DNA of 50,169 bases from Lachnospiraceae bacterium. GTDB taxonomy: Bacteria > Bacillota > Clostridia > Lachnospirales > Lachnospiraceae. The notes below the pieces were generated by a model. It was not told where the DNA came from. It did no database searches and was given only the letters and a program-made list of their open reading frames with translations. Of the stretch, positions 7,909 to 15,130 are shown one piece after another. The stretch's first letter is position 1. The number at the start of each line of letters is the position of its first letter. Where the stretch lies: assembly GCA_910575105.1 (NCBI GenBank), contig CAJTDK010000025.1, forward strand, positions 1 to 50,169, written 5' to 3'. A program made the translations under genes and the position numbers.

Positions 7909-8736
7909 GTGTATGAGAAATTGATAAACAATACGGAAGAATTAAATGCAATGGCAGTACACTTAAGGAATTCCCAGAATTTTTCGGAACTTAAGGTGTT
8001 AGCGGCCCAGTGGCTGGTCCCGAAGCAGGATGTGGAAGATTTTATCAAGGGGAAGAGGTTTCAGCTTGCAGAGATTCCGCTGTCGGAAAAGGAGTATACG
8101 TCTGCGGTGGAAAAGCTTCGGGAAGAGATGTGGCATATGAAGGATCAGCTTTTTACGGATATTGTGGGACGCCACCTGATGGAGAAGGCAGAGAAAGGCT
8201 TGTTGTTTGGAAGTCAGGTGTTGAAAAAACAGAAGACTTTGCAGAAATGTATGAACTATATCATGGAACAGGCTTATCAGATGGCAGAAAAGGAACATGA
8301 TAACCGGTTTGGCGGAAAGAACAATCCCAACCGCCGGGCAGATCATACACATCAGTCTGTCGGCATGGGAATATCAGAAACGAAGGTTTATCAGTGGGCG
8401 GAGGAATATTATGCCCTGGATGACGAAGCGAAGGAGATAAAGGAGCAGAAAGCAGAACGGAAAAAGCGGCTGAATGCCCTTAAAAAAGAAGATGAACGGA
8501 AAAAGAATGCGGCTTCGTCCGGGAAGATGACTGTAAAAGGTGTATCAGAAGGGAAAGAAGAAAAATCTGCGGAAAAAGGCGGAGAAAGGCAGGAGTCAGA
8601 AGATATGCCAGCAGCAGAAAAACAGGAGAAAGGAGCGGAGAAACCAACAGAAAAGGCGGTCCAGATATCCTTATTTGATATGATGGCAGATCAGGACAAA
8701 GAGAAAAAGGGAGAGGAAGAGAATGAAAGCGTTTAA
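7909..8736 (+). CDS. PcfK-like protein
   Basis: A 275-residue protein starting at GTG 7909, eight bases behind AAGGAG. The N-terminal region (residues 10-48, ELNAMAVHLRNSQNFSELKV then DVEDFIKGKR) and the central region with VYQWAEEYYALDDEA fit the PcfK-like family found in conjugative plasmids and elements. A long charged Lys/Glu linker (residues 170-255) precedes the short tail VQISLFDMM, a motif that often ends such proteins and resembles a beta-clamp-binding peptide (QxSLF). PcfK-like proteins are annotated near PcfJ, as here, and I recall that they have been linked in annotation to the AcrIIA9 anti-Cas9 family; that activity is not shown here. Confidence 0.7.
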   Translation: MYEKLINNTEELNAMAVHLRNSQNFSELKVLAAQWLVPKQDVEDFIKGKRFQLAEIPLSEKEYTSAVEKLREEMWHMKDQLFTDIVGRHLMEKAEKGLLFGSQVLKKQKTLQKCMNYIMEQAYQMAEKEHDNRFGGKNNPNRRADHTHQSVGMGISETKVYQWAEEYYALDDEAKEIKEQKAERKKRLNALKKEDERKKNAASSGKMTVKGVSEGKEEKSAEKGGERQESEDMPAAEKQEKGAEKPTEKAVQISLFDMMADQDKEKKGEEENESV

Positions 8737-9256
8737 AGGGTTCCGTAAGGATCTGACCTGCCTTGGCTTTCAATTCAGGGAGAATGGCATAAACCGGACG
8801 GAAGAGGCAAACTGCGTACAGAATGGTTTCCATTGTGCGGAGAATCCGCTGGATTGCTTTCATTATTATCCTGACTGGCGCAACTCTGTTTATTGTGAGG
8901 TGGATGCGGCCGGAGATTTGGATGAGGACGCGGTGGACAGCAAGATATCCTGTACGGAAATGCGGCTGGTCCGCCGTCTTTCACTGGAGCAGATGCTTTT
9001 TGAGGCGGCAGTTTACATGGTGGAACATCCAAAACGAAAGTGGAATTACAGGGTACGCAGGGAAACGGACACGGCATGGAAGGGGTTTGGAATCGTCCGT
9101 GGGAAAAATCCCAAAGCAGCAGGGAAAAAGGGAGAGTTCCTGTTAATCCTGAAGGAAGAACAGGACAGACCGGAGATTGAAGAGATTGCGCTGATAAAGA
9201 TTGATGGGAAGCGTTATCATCCAGACAGATTTTATGATGCTTATGGGAAGTATTAA
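8723..9256 (+). CDS. DUF7666-type protein
   Basis: A 177-residue protein overlapping the PcfK-like gene by 14 bases. The N-terminal half (MKAFKGFRKDLTCLGFQF, then GFHCAENPLDCFHYYP and a DSKISCTEMRL stretch) matches my memory of the DUF7666 domain, widespread in phages and mobile elements and of unknown function. The C-terminal half is more variable and ends with KRYHPDRFYDAYGKY. The overlap places it in one translational unit with the PcfK-like gene. Confidence 0.65.
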   Translation: MKAFKGFRKDLTCLGFQFRENGINRTEEANCVQNGFHCAENPLDCFHYYPDWRNSVYCEVDAAGDLDEDAVDSKISCTEMRLVRRLSLEQMLFEAAVYMVEHPKRKWNYRVRRETDTAWKGFGIVRGKNPKAAGKKGEFLLILKEEQDRPEIEEIALIKIDGKRYHPDRFYDAYGKY

Positions 9257-9276
9257 GTTAAGGAAAAGGGGCAGGT

Positions 9277-11103
9277 ATGAAGAAAAAAGAATTAATGACA
9301 CTGACGCCGGCCAAATTAACGGCATATATGAGGAAAATGGCAAAAAAAGAGATTTCTGACGATTGGGTTTTGCATAGTACAGCGGGAAAGAGATATTATT
9401 ACAAGCTGTGTTTACGGGCAAAGGTGGAAAAGGGATATTTGATCGTCTCGGTTTATCATGCAGAATATGTCCGAGCTGGTGCCAGGCATCCGTCGTACGT
9501 GGTGTATTTTGATAAAAAGGCGGACGATTTTATTACCTTTGAGACAGACAGTGGGAAATGGAGGGAATCCATGCTGTATCATCTTGACGGCATCCTATAT
9601 CTGTATAATCCGGAAACTTATATCAGCAGGAAGGATGAGAAAATAATTTCCGGATATTTAGGAACAGAGAACGGAACCTATAAGGATTTGCGGGATTACC
9701 AGGAAGGAATAAGGGAACGCCAGCTGATCGCCCGTCACAAAAAGAAGACGGATGTGTGGGATGAAGTCATGAAACAGGTGCCTGGATTGCCAAAAGACTG
9801 GGAACGGTGGGTTTTAAGGAATGCGGTTACGGAACATTATATTTTTTACAAATATAAGAGAGGCGGTGCGACGGAAGGATACTGCACCCATTGTGGGAAG
9901 ACTGTGGTGATTAAGAATCCGAAATATAATCAGCCGGGAGTCTGCAAAAGATGTGGGCAGAAGATTATCTTTAAGTCTGTGGACAAAGCGCCCTCTTTTT
10001 TGACAGGCGAAGAGACGGCTTATCTGATCCAACGCTGCGGATCCGGAATCATATTAAGGAGATTTAATGTACGCATGGCGCTTCACAAAGGAGACTTTCA
10101 GAATCCGGAAGTATATTGTTTTGAAACAAAACGCTTTCTCTATGATGCCGGCTTCCATGAAGAACCTTATTACTATGGTAATTTCAAAAACAGGGGAGAC
10201 CGCTGGATTGCCGGGGAAGGCTGCAGTTACCATAGATATTATTATTACTACTATTATGTTCCTGCGCCGCTGAGAGGAAAAGTATATCCCAGGACGCTGC
10301 CTGCTTTGGGCCGGAAAGAATTAAAAATGACTGGGCTGGTGCAGTATATTCAGAATGGTTCTGCCTTGGATCCCCATAAATATCTTAATGCGTGGGCGAA
10401 GATTCCAGTATTGGAGCAGATTTTGAAGGCAGGACTTCCGAAATTGACGGAAGAACTGGTAGAAAGTCCAGAGAAATTAGTATGGAGGGATGTAAAAGGC
10501 GGACTGGCAAAAAAGCTGGAAATTGATAACGCCAGACTGAAAAGATTACGAAAAGCAGAAGGCGATATCCATGTTTTATATTGGCTCCAGCAGGAGAAGA
10601 AGGAGAATATCTGCCTGTCTGACGATCTGATCGGCTGGTTTATTGAAAATGGCATACTGCCGAAAGATCTTTCATTTATTCATGACAGGATGAGCTACGT
10701 TCAGGTAAAGAACTATCTTGTACGTCAGAAAGGGAGGAAGAAGGACAGCATCCGCCAGGTTCTGACCACCTGGGAGGATTACCTTTCTATGGCAAAGCGC
10801 GTCAAAATGAATGTATATGACGAGATTGTGTACCGGGTGAACAAGCTGTACAAGAGGCATAGTGAACTGGTGGAGTATATTCAGAACAACCGGCTGTCGG
10901 TAACGGCGGGAGAGCTGGAGGAAGAATATCCGTACATCAATGACATCCTTCCGAGGCTGCAGGAAAAGTATGAATACTCAAACAAAACCTATACAATTCT
11001 TGCTCCGAGATCCGTCAAGGATATTCTGGAGGAAGGACAGGCGCTGCACCACTGTATTGATAAGAAGAAGGAATATTTTGAGCGGCTCAATAAAGAGGCA
11101 TAA
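9277..11103 (+). pseudogene. PcfJ-like protein, truncated at its C-terminus
   Basis: A 608-codon frame starting at ATG 9277. Residues 203, 206, 223 and 226 form a CxxC...CxxC zinc ribbon. A run of seven tyrosines occurs at residues 321-327. The C-terminal region has the start of the PcfJ domain, ending ILEEGQALHHCIDKKKEYFE followed by RLNKEA. Family members normally continue for roughly 60-80 residues with a beta-rich end. Here the frame stops at the exact point where the tail of a different gene (a PAPS-reductase-like protein) begins in another frame, which indicates a deletion fusing the two genes. PcfJ proteins are conserved in Gram-positive conjugative elements; their molecular role is not established. 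Confidence 0.75.
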
Positions 11104-11440
11104 GGTCAACCCACATCCCTGTTACCGTGCCGGGTGGAACCGCTGCAGCTGTGCCATGTGTATCTTCTCTACGCCGACGCTGTTTGCAGGCATCCGGGAG
11201 CTGTATCCGGAAGACTATGGAATGCTGAAACAGGACGAAGAGATCCTTGGGTTTACTTTGGATAATAACTGTGACTTGGATACATTTGTGGGCAGTGCAA
11301 AATCCTGTGTCTATCACGATGACCAGGAGGCATTATACAGCCTGGTGACGGGAGAATTTTCCAGAGATTCCGTTTATGTAAAGGGGCAATGGATGTATCC
11401 GACAGGTGCTTTCCACGGTGCGGAAGGAGGACCTTGTTAA
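11094..11440 (+). pseudogene. C-terminal remnant of a phosphoadenosine-phosphosulfate-reductase-like gene
   Basis: About 115 codons with no start of their own begin at the fusion junction and read HKVNPHPCYRAGWNRCSCAM plus CIF. This is the cysteine-rich C-terminal signature of PAPS-reductase-family PP-loop proteins carried by mobile elements, some of which serve in DNA phosphorothioation-like or unknown chemistry. The N-terminal PP-loop nucleotide-binding part is absent. The frame ends at TAA 11438-11440, just before a terminator. Out of frame with the PcfJ-like gene, so no fusion protein is expected. Confidence 0.65.
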
Positions 11441-11458
11441 CGAAAGAAAAGGAAGAGG

Positions 11459-11489
11459 AAGGCATGACTTATGCTATGCCTTTCTTTTC
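11459..11489 (+). terminator. intrinsic terminator
   Basis: AAGGCAT (11459-11465) pairs with ATGCCTT (11476-11482) around a ten-base loop, followed by the T-rich TCTTTTC. It closes the PcfJ / PAPS-reductase-remnant transcript. Confidence 0.55.
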
Positions 11490-11504
11490 GGAAAGGAAAA
11501 GATT

Positions 11505-12215
11505 ATGAAATTTGCTGAGAGAATATTTGAGAGGGCAACGGTAAAAGGAGTTGCAGATTATCTGCTATACGGAATGGTTCCGGACAAGGATGACCGTAGT
11601 TACGAAACACGTCTGGATGATGCAGATTTGATTTTCGAAAAGGTTGCCAAACAATATGGTGAAGATGGAGCTTCCATATTGTTATCCGCAGCAGATGAGC
11701 TGGTAAATGAAAATGCCAGCATATATATGGAACTGGGATTGCAGGCAGGAATCTTGTTACTCGCCGATCTGTTCCAAAATATCTGCCGGGGAAGTAATCA
11801 GACTGTAAGCAGCACAGATTCCAATGCTCATAAGATACACAAAGAACAGAATGCAGATACCGTATTTGATATAGATTCGGATACAGTGTCTGCCAAAACT
11901 GCAGATACTGGCAAGAAACCTGAAATCCGGCATACAGTCCTGCAGCAATTTATCCGAAACAGGCTGGATACAGCTTTGGAAGATACGCTGCGGAAAGACC
12001 GGGAATATCAGAAATCTAAGAAGAATGCGGAGGCAAAGGCAGACAGGCTGACCGAAGATATGTTCACACATGAGCAATGGGATCTGATTGATGATGCCCT
12101 GGAAGAGAGTAATGTAAGTGCTTCTGAATATGGGCGGGTTGCTTACCAGCAGGGGCTTTTGGATGCTTTAGATTTTTTCAGAGACATACGTTCAATGAAG
12201 GGAGATCCCATATGA
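11505..12215 (+). CDS. hypothetical element protein
   Basis: A 236-residue soluble, acidic protein. ATG 11505 is chosen because GGAAAGG lies just upstream and the longer frame from 11406 overlaps the terminator and the previous gene. The N-terminal 95 residues are helical, followed by a polar linker (residues 95-140) and a charged helical C-terminus ending in LLDALDFFRDIRSMKGDPI. I do not recognise the family. Its stop overlaps the next start as ATGA (12212-12215), indicating coupling. Confidence 0.6.
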   Translation: MKFAERIFERATVKGVADYLLYGMVPDKDDRSYETRLDDADLIFEKVAKQYGEDGASILLSAADELVNENASIYMELGLQAGILLLADLFQNICRGSNQTVSSTDSNAHKIHKEQNADTVFDIDSDTVSAKTADTGKKPEIRHTVLQQFIRNRLDTALEDTLRKDREYQKSKKNAEAKADRLTEDMFTHEQWDLIDDALEESNVSASEYGRVAYQQGLLDALDFFRDIRSMKGDPI

Positions 12216-12433
12216 ATACATCAGAAATTAAAAAAGATACTTTAAAACTGGAACCGATTGGTACGGACTTTTGGTCACGTCCAGTCTATAAAGACCAGCA
12301 TGGTCATTTATGGAAGGATATTACATTAGGCAGCAAACAGCCGGAGCTTTGTTCGGCAGTGGATCATGCATTTGACGGCGAGCCGGATATGCCGATCCGA
12401 CGACCATTTATCATTTTAGCAACGGAAGAATAG
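12212..12433 (+). CDS. small hypothetical protein paralogous to the product of 706-1167
   Basis: A 73-residue protein coupled to the preceding gene by a four-base overlap. Residues 15-66 (PIGTDFWSRPVYKDQHGHLW, then DGEPDMP) align closely with residues 74-130 of the protein at 706-1167. It therefore consists of essentially one copy of that unnamed domain. The function is unknown; the domain occurs twice in this element. Confidence 0.65.
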   Translation: MNTSEIKKDTLKLEPIGTDFWSRPVYKDQHGHLWKDITLGSKQPELCSAVDHAFDGEPDMPIRRPFIILATEE

Positions 12434-12485
12434 AGAATTGATTGCTTCTTTCGGGGTAATGGTTCCATCAATAAGGAGGAGACAG

Positions 12486-12824
12486 ATGAAGAGAAGAATT
12501 CGGGAAGTGACGCAGGATACGATTGATGCATTTTATCCTAATTTGAATCTGGCAGCCTTTTACAGGAAGGTAGCAGAAGAATTTCAGATGCCGGTAGAGG
12601 ACGGATACGGGTTTGACTGCACGAAAATACGGATTGCGCCTAATATACAGGAACAATGGTGCGGGCAGTTTGAAAAGGAATATGGAGAGGCGAGGCGCCA
12701 GGAGATCAATATGCGCCTATGTATGTCCGGCCCATGCGTGGAAAAATATCTGCGGGAAAATGAAGTGGAGGTAGAGGAAGACTGGATCTGTAAAATAGAG
12801 CAGGATAGCTGCAAACAAATGTAA
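12486..12824 (+). CDS. hypothetical protein
   Basis: A 112-residue protein; ATG 12486 follows AAGGAGGAGA (12474-12483), which favours it over the longer frame from 12438. It begins MKRRIREVTQDTIDAFYPNL and has cysteines at several places in the second half, ending KIEQDSCKQM. I do not recognise it. It is the last cargo gene before the integration module. Confidence 0.55.
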   Translation: MKRRIREVTQDTIDAFYPNLNLAAFYRKVAEEFQMPVEDGYGFDCTKIRIAPNIQEQWCGQFEKEYGEARRQEINMRLCMSGPCVEKYLRENEVEVEEDWICKIEQDSCKQM

Positions 12825-12949
12825 ACAGCATGAAAAAACACAAAATAATTATTCTTACAGAAATTAAGGGTATATGGACTTCTTTTAATATAGGGAATGA
12901 TATATGCAATTAATTGTACCTTGATAAGTGTATAATGGAAACTGATTAG

Positions 12950-12995
12950 ACACAATATATAGAATGTAATATTGACAAATATCTATATATTGTGT
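12950..12995. repeat. 13-bp perfect inverted repeat around the -35 box of the recombination genes
   Basis: ACACAATATATAG (12950-12962) is repeated in inverted form as CTATATATTGTGT (12983-12995). The 20 bases between the arms contain a TTGACA, and the right arm covers the -10 region. The layout fits an operator or a binding site for the excisionase or integrase. The surrounding non-coding stretch (12825-13215) is AT-rich and has no gene that I can support. Confidence 0.7.
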
Positions 12996-13000
12996 TAAAG
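12972..13000 (+). promoter_or_regulatory. putative promoter of the excisionase-integrase genes
   Basis: TTGACA (12972-12977) lies 17 bases from TTAAAG (12995-13000). The -35 is perfect and the -10 poor, which is usual for promoters needing activation or tightly repressed. Both boxes are enclosed or overlapped by the inverted repeat, and a terminator at 13110-13150 lies between it and the excisionase-like gene. Confidence 0.45.
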
Positions 13001-13109
13001 TGTAATTGTAATTTTTTGCAGAGATGCATAACTGTGTAAAAATTTTGTTCTGGAGCAGGTTCAGAAGTAAAATTTTATGTCGGCCTTTGACCGAATGACG
13101 AAAAATGAG

Positions 13110-13150
13110 AAAGACACTAAAAAATCAGATGGTTTTTTGGTGTCTTTTTT
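13110..13150 (+). terminator. intrinsic terminator ahead of the excisionase gene
   Basis: AAAGACACTAAAAAATC (13110-13126) pairs with GGTTTTTTGGTGTCTTT (13131-13147), a 17-pair stem with two G-U pairs and a short loop, followed by a run of T. It would stop transcripts arriving from the cargo genes, or attenuate the promoter at 12972-13000. Confidence 0.75.
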
Positions 13151-13215
13151 TACGCAGTAATGCAGATTCAGCAAGGGAATCCATTCACCAGAAACTTAAA
13201 AAAGGAGGAGGATAT

Positions 13216-13416
13216 ATGGCAAAAGAAAATCTGTTATCAAAAGTATACAATGCTGAAGAGATTCAGCAATTACTGGGGATTGGAAGAAGTAAAACCTATG
13301 ATTTTTTGGATGAGGTTAATAAAAAACAGGCACCATTCAGAGTAATTAAGATCGGACGGATCTATCGGGTTCCAAAAGAATCCTTTGACAGGTGGATTGA
13401 TGGAGAGGAAGCTTAA
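13216..13416 (+). CDS. xis: excisionase-like helix-turn-helix protein
   Basis: A 66-residue protein starting at ATG 13216 behind a strong AAGGAGGAGG (13202-13211). Residues 10-60 (YNAEEIQQLLGIGRSKTYDF, then a VIKIGRIYRVPKESFDRWI wing) are a typical MerR-like winged helix of the Tn916 Xis/HTH_17 type. It lies 11 bases before the integrase, the usual position of an excisionase that directs the integrase towards excision. The longer frame from 13105 overlaps the terminator stem and is rejected as start. Confidence 0.8.
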   Translation: MAKENLLSKVYNAEEIQQLLGIGRSKTYDFLDEVNKKQAPFRVIKIGRIYRVPKESFDRWIDGEEA

Positions 13417-13427
13417 AAGGAGAAAGA

Positions 13428-14774
13428 ATGGATAAAAAATCAAAAAAGTGTCCGCACGCCTTTTATGAAAGAGGTTCGTGGTATCACAGGACAAAAATTC
13501 TGCAGGAAGATTACAGCGTAAAGTATGGAAAGACAGGTGGTTTTAGCAGTGACGTTGAGGCAGAAAAAGATTATGAAAAGCACATGAAAGAGTTTAATCA
13601 GAGTCTGGGTTCCAGACTTACTACACAGGGTGCAGATATATCTTTGAAAGACTACCTAATTTACTGGTATCAAAGTATTTTTTCTGAAAGAATAGTAAGT
13701 ACAACGGAGTATTTGTCGGCTTATGTGCTTTACACTTTTTTGCTGTCATCAATTGACGACGATGTAAAGCTTAGGACAATTAGTTCTGAGTATCTGGATG
13801 AAGTTCTTAAAAGGGCATCCAGATATTGTGAATCTGCAGGAAATAAGAGCAGAGAATTACTGTATATTGCATTTAAGGATGCTCTTTCAGAGAGAATGAT
13901 AAACGACAATCCGGTTCCAAATACAAAAAAATATCCACGTAAAAAGCCAAAAATCTATGTCTTAAATAAAGACCAGATTAGAACATTTCTTGCGGCAGCA
14001 AAGCAGAGAAACTGGTTTTTAGAAATTATTCTTGCATTGTATCTCGGCTTGCGGAAGGGAGAAATACGCGGATTGAAATTTGATGATTTCAACTTTGAAG
14101 AAAGAACAGTTCACATTCAGCGCCAACTGGCAATGGAGATGAAACTGCAAAGCGGTGGGATAGAGGTTGAAAAATATCAGTTGGTGGAGCGTGATCCTAA
14201 GACAGAAAAAAGCAATAGAGTTTTACGTGTGCCAACGATTGTAATGGTAGAATTAGAAAAGCGGAAACAGCGTGTCCTGACCCAGAAGATTCAAATGGGA
14301 GACAGATATCAGGATAATGATTATGTTTGCTGTCAAAAAAATGGACTTCCCCATGGTCCGCATTCTTTAAATAAAGAAATCAGGGTTATTTGTGAAAACA
14401 ATTCATTGCCGCACATTACGGTTCATGGACTCAGACATACATATGCTACGCTTTTGATGAAAAATAATATCAATCAAAAAGCGGTTGCCGTATCAATGGG
14501 ACATGCAAAATCTATCATAACAGTAGATACATATACGGATATGCAGGCAATTATTGAAGATTGTGAAGAAGAAATCCAAGAGTTCATCAAAGATGTCCAT
14601 CCGTATGATAGTGCGGACGTACAGATGCTAAAGGAAATGTTTCAGGAAGAGGTTGATTTGCAGGAAGAAAAGGAAAGTATGGAGAAAGATAATGGCGGAA
14701 TAAAAAAATATGATTATTCGGATGTTGAAGAGCTGGATGATATTGACGAATGGTATTTGGGAGAGGGGCAGTGA
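13428..14774 (+). CDS. int: Tn916-type tyrosine recombinase (integrase)
   Basis: A 448-residue site-specific recombinase. The N-terminal arm-binding region (residues 1-60) is followed by a core-binding domain (about 70-165) and a catalytic domain from about 175. Catalytic residues can be placed: R209 in LGLRKGEIRG, H333 and R336 in TVHGLRHTYATLL, H359 in SMGHA and the nucleophile Y369 in TVDTYTDM. The C-terminus has an acidic extension of about 70 residues. The gene has a lower GC content than the host genes that follow. It has all catalytic residues and seems intact, so it may still act although the transfer genes are damaged. Confidence 0.95.
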   Translation: MDKKSKKCPHAFYERGSWYHRTKILQEDYSVKYGKTGGFSSDVEAEKDYEKHMKEFNQSLGSRLTTQGADISLKDYLIYWYQSIFSERIVSTTEYLSAYVLYTFLLSSIDDDVKLRTISSEYLDEVLKRASRYCESAGNKSRELLYIAFKDALSERMINDNPVPNTKKYPRKKPKIYVLNKDQIRTFLAAAKQRNWFLEIILALYLGLRKGEIRGLKFDDFNFEERTVHIQRQLAMEMKLQSGGIEVEKYQLVERDPKTEKSNRVLRVPTIVMVELEKRKQRVLTQKIQMGDRYQDNDYVCCQKNGLPHGPHSLNKEIRVICENNSLPHITVHGLRHTYATLLMKNNINQKAVAVSMGHAKSIITVDTYTDMQAIIEDCEEEIQEFIKDVHPYDSADVQMLKEMFQEEVDLQEEKESMEKDNGGIKKYDYSDVEELDDIDEWYLGEGQ

Positions 14775-14792
14775 ATCTGCCTCTTTCTTTTT
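14763..14792 (+). terminator. intrinsic terminator at the end of the integrase gene
   Basis: GAGGGGCAG (14763-14771) pairs with CTGCCTCTT (14777-14785), with two G-U pairs, followed by CTTTTT. The stem overlaps the integrase stop codon. It is the last structure that belongs clearly to the element. Confidence 0.6.
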
Positions 14793-14863
14793 GAGCATTT
14801 TTGGGCATTACATGCAGAAAGAAGCTGACAAAAGCATAGAAGAAAAGTTTTTCAATTTTCCTC

Positions 14864-14892
14864 TTGTATTTATATGTGTCTTTTGGTACAAT
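14864..14892 (+). promoter_or_regulatory. uvrB promoter
   Basis: TTGTAT (14864-14869) is 17 bases from TACAAT (14887-14892). The transcript would start near 14899, inside the LexA box, and have about 230 bases of leader before uvrB. The 356 bases between the integrase and uvrB hold this promoter, the LexA box and the element's right end; no gene is supported there. Confidence 0.65.
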
Positions 14893-14898
14893 TGGAAA

Positions 14899-14912
14899 AG
14901 AACAAATGTTCT
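14899..14912. promoter_or_regulatory. LexA (SOS) box of uvrBA
   Basis: AGAACAAATGTTCT is a perfect palindrome that fits the Gram-positive LexA/DinR consensus GAAC-N4-GTTC. It lies seven bases after the -10 box, over the expected transcription start, so bound LexA would block initiation. UvrB and UvrA are classical SOS genes, which makes the assignment strong. Confidence 0.85.
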
Positions 14913-15130
14913 AAAGAAAAATAGCCATACGGACTTTCCATACAGGCTTCTCTGTGCTATTCTTTGCTATGGAATATTGAACAGTACTGCCTGGTCAGGA
15001 AAATCTGTTTTAGTGACTTTATTCGTGTAATTGCTGTATTAGCCGGAAAAAGAATACCCTGAGACATGAATTTTAATGAAAATCAAGGGAATTTTCGGGC
15101 CAATAGTGAACATAGTGAGGAGGTTCGGTC

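Larger units (their letters stand above)
1..14800. mobile_element. right-hand part of a decaying integrative conjugative element
   Basis: The segment ends with an excisionase-like gene followed by a Tn916-type tyrosine integrase. It contains pilin-like and VirB6/TrbL-like conjugation genes and a PcfK-like / DUF7666 / PcfJ-like set, which are typical of Firmicutes conjugative elements. The host locus uvrB-uvrA starts immediately after the integrase. The right boundary lies somewhere between the integrase terminator (about 14793) and the uvrB promoter (14864); no att repeat could be paired because the left end is outside the window. Several genes are frameshifted or fused, and no relaxase, VirD4 or VirB4 gene is seen between the VirB6-like gene and the integrase, so this looks like a remnant. 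Whether the cargo at 1-4236 belongs to the same element is inferred from position only. Confidence 0.75.

Noticed and set aside
14710-15030. 106-codon plus-strand frame across the integrase end and uvrB leader
   Set aside because: Overlaps the integrase terminator, the uvrB promoter and the LexA box; no binding site and no domain.
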